NCBI GenBank assembly: GCA_963766195.1
Contig: CAVXYY010000014.1
Coordinates: 100,802 to 164,801 of the forward strand
DNA length: 64,000 bases
Direction of reading: 5' to 3'
Source of the DNA: JAHEFT01 sp963766195
GTDB lineage: Bacteria; Pseudomonadota; Gammaproteobacteria; Xanthomonadales; SZUA-36
Under the pieces are notes generated by a model, which worked only from the letters and a program-made list of their open reading frames with translations, was not told the DNA's origin and made no database searches. This document shows, in pieces, positions 43,472 through 53,000 of this stretch. How positions within the stretch are numbered: position 1 is the first letter of the stretch; the number at the start of each line of letters is the position of its first letter. The position numbers were made by a program, and so were the translations under genes.

Positions 43472-44377
43472 TTGAAAATAGTTGTTTTGTCTACGAACCC
43501 CCGGCTTTACTCAACGCGTCGGCTGATCGAGGCCGGCAAGGAACGCGGCCACGAGATGTCCGTCCTGAACCACCGGCGCTGCTACATGAATATCACGTCC
43601 ATGCGCCCGAGCATTCACTACAAGGGCGTGGCGGTAGAGGACGTTGACGCGATCATTCCACGCATCGGCGCTTCCGTGTCTTTTTACGGCGCGGCGGTCG
43701 TTCGCCAGTTCGAAATGATGGGCGTGTATTCCGTCAATGAATCGGTTGCCATTACCCGGTCACGCGACAAGCTGCGCTCCCTGCAGCTACTTTCCCGCAA
43801 GGGTGTCGGGTTGCCGGTCACCGGCTTTGCCAACTCTCCCGACGACACCCAGGACCTGCTGGACTTTGTCGGCGGCGCACCGGTCGTGATCAAGCTGCTG
43901 GAAGGCACCCAGGGTGTGGGCGTAGTGCTCGGCGAAACGCGGCAGGCGGCTGAGAGCGTGATCGAGGCCTTTCGCGGGCTCGGCGCAAATTTCATGGTGC
44001 AGGAGTTCATCAAGGAAGCCGGCGGCTCGGACATCCGTTGCTTCGTGGTCGGTGACAAGGTCGTGGCCTCGATGAAACGGTCCGGCAAAGAAGGGGAATT
44101 CCGTTCCAACCTGCACCGGGGCGGCTCTGCACAACTGGTCCGGATCACCCCGGAAGAGCGCTCAACCGCGGTACGTTCCGCCAAGATCATGGGGCTCAAC
44201 GTGGCCGGCGTCGACCTGTTGCGCTCCAACCATGGCCCTGTCGTAATGGAAGTGAATTCGAGTCCCGGACTGGAAGGCATTGAGAAGGCCACCGGCAAAG
44301 ACGTCGCCGATATCGTCATCCAGTTTATCGAGAAAAACGCCAAGCACGGCCGTACCGCTTCGAGGGGTAAGGGCTGA
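43472..44377 (+). CDS. rimK: Ribosomal protein S6-L-glutamate ligase
   Basis: 301 aa from a TTG at 43472 that has GGAG seven bases upstream; it is 1 bp past the M14-family stop codon. ATP-grasp enzyme: N-terminal M-K-I-V-V-L-S, I-P-R-I-G-A-S, the ATP-binding loop V-I-K-L-L-E-G-T-Q-G-V-G-V, F-I-K-E-A-G-G-S-D-I-R-C-F-V, and the Mg2+-binding V-M-E-V-N-S-S-P-G-L-E-G-I-E. It adds glutamate residues to the C-terminus of S6 and so modifies ribosome composition and translation. Third gene of the rim operon. Confidence 0.96.
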   Translation: MKIVVLSTNPRLYSTRRLIEAGKERGHEMSVLNHRRCYMNITSMRPSIHYKGVAVEDVDAIIPRIGASVSFYGAAVVRQFEMMGVYSVNESVAITRSRDKLRSLQLLSRKGVGLPVTGFANSPDDTQDLLDFVGGAPVVIKLLEGTQGVGVVLGETRQAAESVIEAFRGLGANFMVQEFIKEAGGSDIRCFVVGDKVVASMKRSGKEGEFRSNLHRGGSAQLVRITPEERSTAVRSAKIMGLNVAGVDLLRSNHGPVVMEVNSSPGLEGIEKATGKDVADIVIQFIEKNAKHGRTASRGKG

Positions 44378-44381
44378 TAAG

Positions 44382-44424
44382 GGAAGTCAGAGTCAGTCGC
44401 CATTTAGCGCCTGACCCTGACTCC
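44382..44424. terminator. Imperfect palindrome between convergent genes
   Basis: GGAAGTCAGAGTCAGTCGC (from 44382) against GCGCCTGACCCTGACTCC (to 44424), pairing with one bulge and two mismatches. Same GTCAGAGT family as the perfect palindrome at 25416-25466. Lies between the stops of rimK and the spondin-domain gene. Confidence 0.6.
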
Positions 44425-44440
44425 ATCATAAGCTGGTCGC

Positions 44441-45085
44441 CTACTTCAGCCGGCGGACGCTCACTTTGGCCACTGGACCGCGCCAGTCGAAAACCTCCGG
44501 AGCCAGGTCGCCAATACCGTGGATGCCGTTGGCAATGTGCACAAAGCCCTCGCCGCCATCCTCGGAATATCCTTCTCCCCCACAGAACGGACCCGGGATG
44601 TTAGCGCAGCTTTCGTCATTCACTTCAGTACCCGCGTCATAGGCCATCGCGGTCGTGGTCGCCGACCAATGGGGAAGCGCCATGGAGTCCACGGAGACGA
44701 ACGTATCGTGAGTTGGCAGCAACATGGCCGCAAAACTCAGGCGGGTGTGCCGGTAGCTGCCCTTGATTTCAAAGGTTACCGAATCGCCCGGGCCCAACAG
44801 GCCATCCGTGGTCGCAGTGTCGTAAACATCCTGCGGCAGCGAGTTGAGCACGTCCTGTAACGGCAAGGTCATCCCCCCCTCTGCCAGCTTTTCCAATTCG
44901 ACACTGGCCGGCGCGCCCAATTCAAAGAATGCTATGTCGGCTGTGTGGGTTGCCGCCAGCACCGGGGTAAAGCTCTGGCCGGCGGTAATATTGGTAATCG
45001 TAACTTCAAAAGTCTTGTTTCCGCCGGCCTGCGCGGACCCGCTGATCATCAGGGCGGCACTCACTAACATGGTCGTCATTTTCAT
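44441..45085 (-). CDS. Secreted spondin-domain protein
   Basis: 214 aa. Signal peptide about 1-21 (A-Q-A-G). The mature part begins F-E-V-T-I-T-N-I-T-A-G-Q-S-F-T-P-V-L-A-A-T-H, the bacterial spondin_N start. Later come S-F-A-A-M-L-L-P-T-H-D-T-F-V-S-V-D-S-M and Y-D-A-G-T-E-V-N-D-E. One cysteine pair (S-C-A-N / F-C-G-G). Extracellular, probably adhesive or membrane-binding by analogy. Divergent from the two-component system at 45301. Confidence 0.87.
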   Translation of the reverse strand: MKMTTMLVSAALMISGSAQAGGNKTFEVTITNITAGQSFTPVLAATHTADIAFFELGAPASVELEKLAEGGMTLPLQDVLNSLPQDVYDTATTDGLLGPGDSVTFEIKGSYRHTRLSFAAMLLPTHDTFVSVDSMALPHWSATTTAMAYDAGTEVNDESCANIPGPFCGGEGYSEDGGEGFVHIANGIHGIGDLAPEVFDWRGPVAKVSVRRLK

Positions 45086-45300
45086 CGTTAACTCTCCTGT
45101 TCAATGGCAAAATTTTCAGTTTGGGGTTTCCCTCTTATCCCAGTGTCTATTCTGGAAAAGAGTGTTCACAGGCCTATCACGGCGAGTCTTTGGGCTATCT
45201 GGCTGTAATTACTGGGGTTTTTACCGGGAAATTATTCGTCTGTGATACTTTCGTTAGATTTTCGGTCTACTTTCCCATACAGGAATCGGGACGGAAAAGC

Positions 45301-46020
45301 ATGGGCGCGCGAAAAATACTGGTTATCGAGGATGAGAAGGACATCGCTGATTTACTGGAACTGCATCTGCGGGACCTCGATTGTGAAGTGACGGTGGCCA
45401 GCGATGGCCACGCAGGAATGCGCCAGGCCTTTGCGCGCAACTGGGACCTGGTGATACTGGACCTGCGCCTGCCCGGCCCGGACGGACTGAGTATCTGCGG
45501 GGCTCTGCGGCGCGAGTCACGCTACGTTCCCATCCTGATGCTGACTTCCAAATCTTCAGAGCTTGACCGCGTGCTGGGCCTTGAACTCGGAGCGGACGAT
45601 TACGTCACCAAGCCGTTCAGTGTGTCCGAACTGATGGCCCGGGTGAAGGCCATTTTCCGCCGGGTTGAATCACTGGAGAAACGTTTTCCGGGCGGTGCGG
45701 AACGCCTGGCCATCGGACCGCTGATGATCGACACCAGCGGCCGGCAGGTTCTGGTCAATGGCGAATCCATGCCATTAACTGCGCGGGAGTTCGACCTGCT
45801 TTTGCATTTTGCCCGCCACCCCGGCCACGTATTCAGCCGCGCCCAGTTGCTTGACAGTGTTTGGGGTTATGGCCACGACGGCTACGAGCACACGGTGAAT
45901 TCACACATCAACCGCCTGCGCTCCAAGATTGAGCCCGACCCGGCCCACCCGGAAATGATCGTTACGGTATGGGGGGTCGGCTACAAGCTGGATGCCCGCC
46001 CGCACGCGCACGCGGCATGA
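45301..46020 (+). CDS. OmpR-family two-component response regulator
   Basis: 239 aa from the ATG at 45301; the frame extends upstream to 45121 but that part is not family-like. Receiver domain with acidic pair E-D-E, phospho-acceptor D54 in I-L-D-L-R-L-P-G-P-D-G, and the conserved lysine in V-T-K-P-F-S. Winged-helix domain with L-T-A-R-E-F-D-L-L and the C-terminal V-W-G-V-G-Y-K. It overlaps the kinase gene by the ATGA tetranucleotide, so the pair is translationally coupled. Its neighbour across the divergent promoter, the spondin protein, is a possible target. Confidence 0.95.
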   Translation: MGARKILVIEDEKDIADLLELHLRDLDCEVTVASDGHAGMRQAFARNWDLVILDLRLPGPDGLSICGALRRESRYVPILMLTSKSSELDRVLGLELGADDYVTKPFSVSELMARVKAIFRRVESLEKRFPGGAERLAIGPLMIDTSGRQVLVNGESMPLTAREFDLLLHFARHPGHVFSRAQLLDSVWGYGHDGYEHTVNSHINRLRSKIEPDPAHPEMIVTVWGVGYKLDARPHAHAA

Positions 46021-47501
46021 GGACGTTGTTTGCCAGGCTGAGCGCCGCACTGCTGCTGGTGGTCGCCCTGATCGGGAGTGGTTTTTTCCTGGTCGAACAG
46101 GTCACGACGCGACTTTATTACGAGGAAATCACCCAGCGCCTGAATGCTTCGATCGCGATGTACGTTACCGGCGAAATGCAGTTGATCGAAGATGGACAGG
46201 TAAATAGCGATGCGCTGACCTTGCTGGCGCAACGCGCGATGATCATCAACCCCACGGTGGAAATTTACCTTCTGGACACAGAAGGAAAGATCCTGGCCCA
46301 TGCGCTGCCGCCGGATTCGATCCAGACCGACCACGTGGCGCTGGGACCGATCCGTGAATTGATCGCAGGAGACACGGAAATGCCCTTGCGCGGAACCGAT
46401 CCGCGCAACACCGGCCGGCAGAAGATTTTTTCCGCCCACCCGGTCATGTATCACGACGTTCTGCAGGGCTACCTTTACGCCATCCTCGGCGGCCAGAAAT
46501 ACGATGCACTGGCCGACAGTGTTCGTGGAAGCTACGTGAAAATGCTGAGTCTCGGCGCATTGATTGCGATCGTACTTGCCGCGTTCCTGGTGGGTTTGCT
46601 GGTGTTCGGCCTGCTGACGCGGCGGCTGACCCGGCTCACCGGTGACGTGAAAAGATTCACTGACTCTGGCTTTGACCCGGAATTGATCGAAGTGCTGGGT
46701 GCCGGCGGTTCACAAAAGGCTTCAGTTGATGAAATCGGGCAACTCCGCGCGGCTTTTTCAGGCATGGCAAACAAGATCCGTGAGCAGTTTGAAGGCCTCA
46801 AGGAAACCGACCGCCTGCGCCGGGAACTGGTCAGCAACGTCTCTCACGACCTGCGCACACCACTCGCCTCCATGCACGGTTACGTCGATACATTGCTGTT
46901 GAAAAACGCCACATTGAGCGAGGAAGAGCGCCGTCACTACCTTGAAATAACCCGCAAGCATTCATTGCGCCTGCGCCGGCTGATCGGTGACCTGTTCGAA
47001 CTGTCAAAGCTCGACTCGGCCAGTATTCACCCGTCGCTGGAGTGGTTTCCGCTGGCAGAACTGCTGCAGGACGTCGCACAGGAATTTGAACTCGAAGCCG
47101 AAAGGAAAGGTATAAGCCTCGAAGTGGACGCCAGGCCCGAAGCATCGATGGTGCATGCAGACATCGGGCTGATACAGCGCGTGCTGGAAAACCTGTTGCG
47201 TAACGCGGTCCGCTACACACCGGAAGGCGGCACGATATCGATCAGCCTGGATCCGAAACCCGGTTGTATTGCTGTTGCCGTGGCAGATACCGGTTGCGGC
47301 ATTGCCGAGCATGAACTCAATCACATCTTCGAACGGTTCTACCGCTCGGAGCAGGGCGAGGAAGAACGCTCCTCTTCCGCCGGTCTTGGCCTGGCCATCG
47401 TCAAGCGCATCCTCGACCTGCACGGTAGCCGTATAACCGTCAGCAGCATTCTCAACCAGGGCACACGTTTCGAGTTTGATATCCCGGCGCGGGCGGCCTG
47501 A
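46017..47501 (+). CDS. Sensor histidine kinase with HAMP domain
   Basis: 494 aa. First helix about 5-27, periplasmic sensor about 28-175, second helix about 178-205, HAMP, then a dimerisation domain with the phospho-acceptor H277 in S-N-V-S-H-D-L-R-T-P-L. ATPase boxes: N in L-L-R-N-A-V-R-Y-T, D-T-G-C-G-I, F-E-R-F-Y-R and G-L-G-L-A-I-V. Partner of the response regulator directly upstream. The stimulus is unknown; the periplasmic part resembles a PAS-like fold only by length. Confidence 0.95.
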   Translation: MRTLFARLSAALLLVVALIGSGFFLVEQVTTRLYYEEITQRLNASIAMYVTGEMQLIEDGQVNSDALTLLAQRAMIINPTVEIYLLDTEGKILAHALPPDSIQTDHVALGPIRELIAGDTEMPLRGTDPRNTGRQKIFSAHPVMYHDVLQGYLYAILGGQKYDALADSVRGSYVKMLSLGALIAIVLAAFLVGLLVFGLLTRRLTRLTGDVKRFTDSGFDPELIEVLGAGGSQKASVDEIGQLRAAFSGMANKIREQFEGLKETDRLRRELVSNVSHDLRTPLASMHGYVDTLLLKNATLSEEERRHYLEITRKHSLRLRRLIGDLFELSKLDSASIHPSLEWFPLAELLQDVAQEFELEAERKGISLEVDARPEASMVHADIGLIQRVLENLLRNAVRYTPEGGTISISLDPKPGCIAVAVADTGCGIAEHELNHIFERFYRSEQGEEERSSSAGLGLAIVKRILDLHGSRITVSSILNQGTRFEFDIPARAA

Positions 47502-47663
47502 AACTCAAGCGGTAACAACATCCTGACTTCAAACTCTTTACGTGCCCACCCTGACCCGCACTAATCCCTCAGCGTGGGGATTGTTCTGGTTGTAAACTAC
47601 AGGGCGATTACGGCTGAAATCCGATGTGGTCAATGGTTTACGAATACCGGGCTCCGAAGTGAT

Positions 47664-49031
47664 ATGAACGAAAACTCCATTGACCCCGAGGCTGCCAGGC
47701 CGGGTATTCTTGACCGCTTACTGGGGCTTTTTTCCGAGGTTCACCCTGGCGAAGGCCGGCGCGCACTGTTGATGTTGTTGAACGTCTTCCTGATCCTGGT
47801 CTCGTACTACATCATCAAGACCGTCCGCGAGCCACTGATTCTGAACGCCGAAGTTCCCGGCTTTCTGCGGGTTTTGGGCATCACGAACCCGGCCGAAGTC
47901 AAGACATTTGCAGCCGCCGGCCAGGCCCTGGTCCTGATGGCATTCGTGCCCGCCTACAGCTGGTTTGCCTCGCACGTTTCGGGGATGAAGCTGATTGTCG
48001 GTGTGACACTTTTTTTCGTCGCGAACATCCTCGCTTTTGCCGTTGCCGTGCAGGCTGGACTGCCTTTCGTTGGCGTGTTCTTCTACATCTGGGTGGGATT
48101 TTTCAGCCTGTCGATCATTGCCCAGTTCTGGTCTTACGGCAATGACATTTACAGCCAGGACGCAGGGAGTCGCCTGTTTCCGATCATCGGTATCGGAGCA
48201 ATCATCGGCAGCCCGGTCGGTGCCTGGGTCGCCAAACGCCTGTTCCATGCGCAGGTCAGCCCGGACCTGATGCTGTACCTGGCGGCGGCGCTGCTATCCT
48301 TGACGCTCGTGTTGTACGGGATCGTCCATCGAAACCTGACCCATCCCGGCGGCGTGGCGGTGGCGCCGGCAGCGCCGGTTTCGTTGGGCTTCAGCAATGC
48401 GTTTCGCCTGGTTTTTACCAGCCGCTACATTCTTTTCATCGCTTTGCTGCTGATCGTGCTGAACGTGGTCAACACGATTGGCGAGTACATCCTCAGTGAC
48501 CTGGTCGTAAAGTACGCGTCAGAACGGGCTGCGACCGACAGCGCTTTCGACAAGGGCGCCTATATCGGTGCTTTTTACGGCAGTTATTTCTTTTGGGTAA
48601 ACGTGGGCGCCGTTCTGTTGCAGGCCTTCGTGGCCTCCCGCCTGGTCAAGCGATTTGGCCTCGCTGGTGTGCTCTTTGCCCTTCCCGTCATCGCCCTGGG
48701 GGCCTACGGTTTTATCGCAATGGGCGCGACGCTGGTTATCGTGCGGTGGGCCAAGACGGCTGAGAACTCCACCGACTACTCGCTGATGAATACCGCGAAA
48801 CAGCTGATGTGGCTGCCCACGACCAGGGAGCAGAAATACAAGGCCAAACAGGCGGCGGACTGCTTTTTCGTGCGGCTGGGCGACCTTTTAGCAGCACTCG
48901 TGGTGTTTGCCGGCACAGGCTGGCTGGCCCTCGACACCCGCGGGTTCGCCCTGGTAAACCTGGGTTTCATCGTCGTTTGGCTGGTGCTGGCGTGGTTGCT
49001 GGTAAAACTTAACCGGCAACTGACCGTATAA
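47664..49031 (+). CDS. NTP/NDP exchange (ATP:ADP antiporter-like) family transporter
   Basis: 455 aa from the ATG at 47664, about twelve transmembrane helices. It has the family stretch S-Y-Y-I-I-K-T-V-R-E-P-L-I-L near residues 48-61 and Q-F-W-S-Y-G-N-D-I-Y in helix five. The C-terminal helices carry E-N-S-T-D-Y-S-L-M-N-T-A-K-Q-L-M-W-L-P-T-T-R-E-Q-K-Y-K-A-K-Q. Homologues are the TLC nucleotide transporters of intracellular bacteria, but free-living relatives exist and their substrate is unproven. Monocistronic by appearance. Confidence 0.82.
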   Translation: MNENSIDPEAARPGILDRLLGLFSEVHPGEGRRALLMLLNVFLILVSYYIIKTVREPLILNAEVPGFLRVLGITNPAEVKTFAAAGQALVLMAFVPAYSWFASHVSGMKLIVGVTLFFVANILAFAVAVQAGLPFVGVFFYIWVGFFSLSIIAQFWSYGNDIYSQDAGSRLFPIIGIGAIIGSPVGAWVAKRLFHAQVSPDLMLYLAAALLSLTLVLYGIVHRNLTHPGGVAVAPAAPVSLGFSNAFRLVFTSRYILFIALLLIVLNVVNTIGEYILSDLVVKYASERAATDSAFDKGAYIGAFYGSYFFWVNVGAVLLQAFVASRLVKRFGLAGVLFALPVIALGAYGFIAMGATLVIVRWAKTAENSTDYSLMNTAKQLMWLPTTREQKYKAKQAADCFFVRLGDLLAALVVFAGTGWLALDTRGFALVNLGFIVVWLVLAWLLVKLNRQLTV

Positions 49032-49166
49032 AAACTTCGAAATTAGTCTCGCCCAAGGTCCGGCAAACCTCCGGCCAACCCACTTTGCGTCTGGATCCGG
49101 CCGCTTTTTCACCTATCCACCCGATTCGAGCTGTCTTATAATTGCTTTTTTGCAGAGGGTACGGCA

Positions 49167-49946
49167 ATGATCAATCAACATTTCCGCCGTTTCAGTGTGG
49201 CGACCGCTTCAGTGGTAGCAGCCGCTTTCATATTTTGCTCCGCACCCCTGATGGCCCAGGATTCAACGTCCGGTTCGGATTGGAAGTACAGCGCTTCTAT
49301 CTATATGTGGGGCCCGTCCATGAACATCGAGACCCCGCCCGGACAGAAGGTAGAGGTCCCCTTCTACCAGATCCTCAACGATCTCAAAATGACGTTAATG
49401 GGTGACTTTACCGTGAGCAATGACAAATGGTCGTTCATGACTGACGTCATTTATATGAAACTGAAACAAAAGAATGTCAACGATCCCAGCCGTCCTATTG
49501 GTGAACTGGCCGACCTCTCCAGCAGCATCCAGATGAAGTCCTGGATCGTTTCGCCGACCGTGGGTTATGCCCTTCACAACAGCGACAAGGCGCGGGTCGA
49601 AGTGTTTGGTGGCCTGCGTTATCTTTGGATCGATCTCGGTGTGCAGATCAATGCCCGGGGTAATCCGGTATTTGATGAATCAGGATCAGGTTCAACTTGG
49701 GATGGCATCGTTGGTTTGCGCGCCAAAGTCAACCTGAACGAGAAGTGGTTTATGCCCCTGTCTATTGACGTTGGTGGGGGCGATAGCGACGGCACCTGGC
49801 AGGGTATCGCCGGCGTTGGCTATAACTGGGGCAAGTTCAACACGTCACTGACCTACCGTTATCTTCAGTGGAAGTTTGATGATGTCCCCACGATGTCCAA
49901 ACTGTTCATCAAGGGGCCGCTGCTCAATTTTAACTTTGCCTTCTGA
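49167..49946 (+). CDS. Outer-membrane beta-barrel protein
   Basis: 259 aa. Signal peptide about 1-31 ending L-M-A-Q. The mature part alternates hydrophobic and polar residues in about eight to ten strands (Y-S-A-S-I-Y-M-W-G, V-S-P-T-V-G-Y-A-L, G-V-G-Y-N-W-G-K-F-N). It ends with Phe (F-N-F-N-F-A-F), the outer-membrane targeting signature. AGAGGG lies before the ATG. No catalytic motif; a small porin or adhesin-like barrel. Terminator follows. Confidence 0.82.
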   Translation: MINQHFRRFSVATASVVAAAFIFCSAPLMAQDSTSGSDWKYSASIYMWGPSMNIETPPGQKVEVPFYQILNDLKMTLMGDFTVSNDKWSFMTDVIYMKLKQKNVNDPSRPIGELADLSSSIQMKSWIVSPTVGYALHNSDKARVEVFGGLRYLWIDLGVQINARGNPVFDESGSGSTWDGIVGLRAKVNLNEKWFMPLSIDVGGGDSDGTWQGIAGVGYNWGKFNTSLTYRYLQWKFDDVPTMSKLFIKGPLLNFNFAF

Positions 49947-49960
49947 TTCGAGATAAGGAC

Positions 49961-49990
49961 CAGCCCTGTCCAAAATGGGCAGGGCTGTTT
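49961..49990. terminator. Intrinsic terminator after the outer-membrane protein gene
   Basis: CAGCCCTG (49961-49968) pairs with CAGGGCTG (49980-49987); a T/G mismatch and two more C-G pairs follow inside, and TTT comes after. It may serve the convergent minus-strand gene as well. Confidence 0.75.
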
Positions 49991-50014
49991 CCGTTCAAAG
50001 ACTGGCAGTCCGAC

Positions 50015-53000
50015 CTACTCCACTGCCTTGACGTTGTCGTCCGAATTACGGTCTACCAGCTTATTGTAAGGGTCTATGCCCAAGTAAGCCGGTTTCTCGT
50101 CAAGCGTTAGCGTAATGAGTGTTTCCGGCTCGGTGATGCGGTGCTTTTTCAGGTAGAGTTCGGGCTCCTCGCCAGGCTTGGCTTCATCTGGATTGGTGCT
50201 GAATGCGCCGATATCGATAGACAGATCCAGCGGCAACTCGCTTTCAATCCCCTGGCCGTCGGCCTCAAACTTCAGCGCGGCAACCGTCATTTCCACAGCG
50301 AAGCGTCCATCCTCGGTCTCAGTCACAGTGCTCTCTTCGACCTTAAGGTCAAACAATACAATTCGCTCAAACAAGTCGGTGATCAGGTTCTGCTGTTCCT
50401 GGGTTGTAGCTTCTTCACGCAAGTAGCGAATCAGGTCCAGTGACGTGGTGTAGGGCTCGTACTTGTAGGCATGGTTCTTGATCAGCTTGCGCAGAGCCCG
50501 GTTGACCGCCGCTTCGCCCATGTAGTCTTTTAGCGCGTACATGACCAGTGAACCCTTGCGGTAGTGAATATATCCCTGGTTCTCAACCCGCATCAGGGGC
50601 AATTCCTCGACCTGCTCACCACCCCTGCTGCGCAGGTAGTTGTCCAGTTCATACTTCAGGAAGCGGCGCATGATTTGTGGCCCGTACTTGTGCTCCATCA
50701 CCATCAGGGCGGAGTACTGTGCCAGGGTTTCAACTACCACGGTACCACCCTGCGTGTTGGCGCCCATGACCTGGTGCGCCCACCACTGGTGTGCTACTTC
50801 ATGCGCTGTTACGTAAAACACATAATCCACATCGTCTTCATCAATTTCGGCAACGAAGCCGATGCTCTCTGAGTAGGGAATGGTGTTGGGGAAAGACTGG
50901 GCAAAACTCTCATAGGCTGGAAATTCGAGAATACGCAACTGGTGGTACTGGTAGGGGCTGAATTCCTTGGTGAAGTACTCCAGGGAGTCCTTCACACCGG
51001 TAATCATGCGATCGACGTTGTAATCATGTGGGCCGTGGTAGTAAACCGCGATGTCCACATCATTCCACCGGTCCGTTTGAACAGAGTAATCAGCGGACAA
51101 GTAAGAATAGAAATTCTGAATCGGCGCATCCATTTTGTAGTGAGCATAATGACGGCCATTCTCGTCCCATTCATTTTCCAGGTAACCCGGGGCGATAACG
51201 GTCTGACCCGAAGCCGTGCTGACCACGGTCTCAAAGTTGATCCAGTCGGCGTCTGCACCGAGGTAGCTGTTTCTCAATGCAAGCTCATCTTCCAGCTTGG
51301 GCATCCGGTCTATCGGATCCAGTCCGTGTCTGCGCCGTTCCGGGCGCCCGGTCAACATCCAGCTACGCGTGAACCCGATGGTTGGGGTTGCCTCCGAACT
51401 ATTGAAAAATGTGCCGTTGTACACCACCGAAGAGCTATTGTCGCGGTTTCGAAACCCGGGGTTTTCCATGGAGGTACGGAACGTTAGTTCAAGCTGCTCA
51501 CCCGGCGCCAACGGCTCATTCAGTGCGAAGGAAGTGTAGTTGTGGACTTCGTCTTGCCAGGCTACCTGGGCTCCCTGCAACGCAAGTTCATGCACCTTGG
51601 CCAGAGGATTGAGCACGACCTGCACTTCGGTCAGGGGCTCTTCGGTGCGATTTTCCAGCACATAGGTTCCGCGCATGTCGTAGCGTCGCTCATCGGGGAA
51701 AATGTCCACCTCGGTCTGCACATCGACGATTCGTGGCCGCGGTGTAAATTCGTACTGCCGGTATTTATCTTCATACTCGATTTGGTGTAGTTCCGTCTTA
51801 TCCTGGGTGACATATTGATTCAGGATATTGGTGTTGTAGAAAATAAATGAGCCGGTAGCTGCGAAACCGACCAGTGCGGCAAGCATAAGAGCCACGGAGG
51901 CCGGACTGGCCGCCACTCGAATTTGTCTCATGCGCTGACGCGCTGATACCAACATACCCCGGTTCCACATCAGGTAAGCCAACACTGAGAGAACGACGGC
52001 GAACAGCGCCCAATAGAGTTGATACCACAAACCGGCTGACATGAAATGCCCGGAGCCATTCATATCTGAAAGCGGTGCGCCAGGCCGGCCAGCATACTGA
52101 TACAGATTGTGTTCCAGGCCAATATTGTCCAGAACAAAAGTGGACACGATATACAGCACCATCAACAGCATGCCGAAATACTTGTTGTTGGTCAGCACCT
52201 GGAAAAAGATCGCTAAAACGGCGATCAGGCTGAAATTCAGCGCTTCGAAAAACAGTAGCCGCTGTGCGTACATCCCAAGTTCAAAATTGGAATAGCCACT
52301 GAACATCTGCACCACCATGGCGGTCAGAATACTGACTACGAACATGGCCAGAATGATGAGTAACATGGCCAGCATCTTGGACAGGATAAATATCCAGTTT
52401 GCTGAAGGCGTGGCATCAATGATCTCGTGGTTCTTGACCTGCCGTTCCCGCCAAACCAATTCACCGGAATAGTAAATCACGATCATCAAGATCATGAAGG
52501 TGAAGGAGCCATTAATGGCATCGATCATTGCGCGCGTCACCGGCAACAGGTTAGCGCCATAAATGGCGCCCCGGTTAATCATTACGCCCAGGGTATTGGC
52601 AATCGCAAGCACCAGTATCACGATAAAAGGCACCGACTTAATGACGCTGCGTGCTTCAAACATCATGCGCGTGCGGAACTGGCTCAGACGTGCACCCGTG
52701 GTGAACAAGGGAGTGGCCAAAGGCTTTTCTATACTTACCGCTTGCTCTTGAGTCTCGGTGTTCTTGCGCAAGCGATGCCACCAGCGCTTGCGTGGAGCCT
52801 TGGCGACCACTTCGAAGCGAAACACACGCAGAGTAATGGCCAGCATAACCATGCCGGCCGCCAGCCAGATTAATCTGTTATATAAAAACAGTCCTTCAAT
52901 AGGCGCCAGCAAGGTGTTTCGCTCACTCACGGTCCAATAGCGAGTGGCTTCCCCAAAGGCCGAAAACCCGAAAGGATCAAGCAGGGCCGCAATGGTCAAC

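Noticed and set aside
45121..45300. Longer N-terminus for the response regulator
   Set aside because: The extra 60 residues are not family-like and hold promoter-like AT-rich DNA; the ATG at 45301 gives a normal receiver start.
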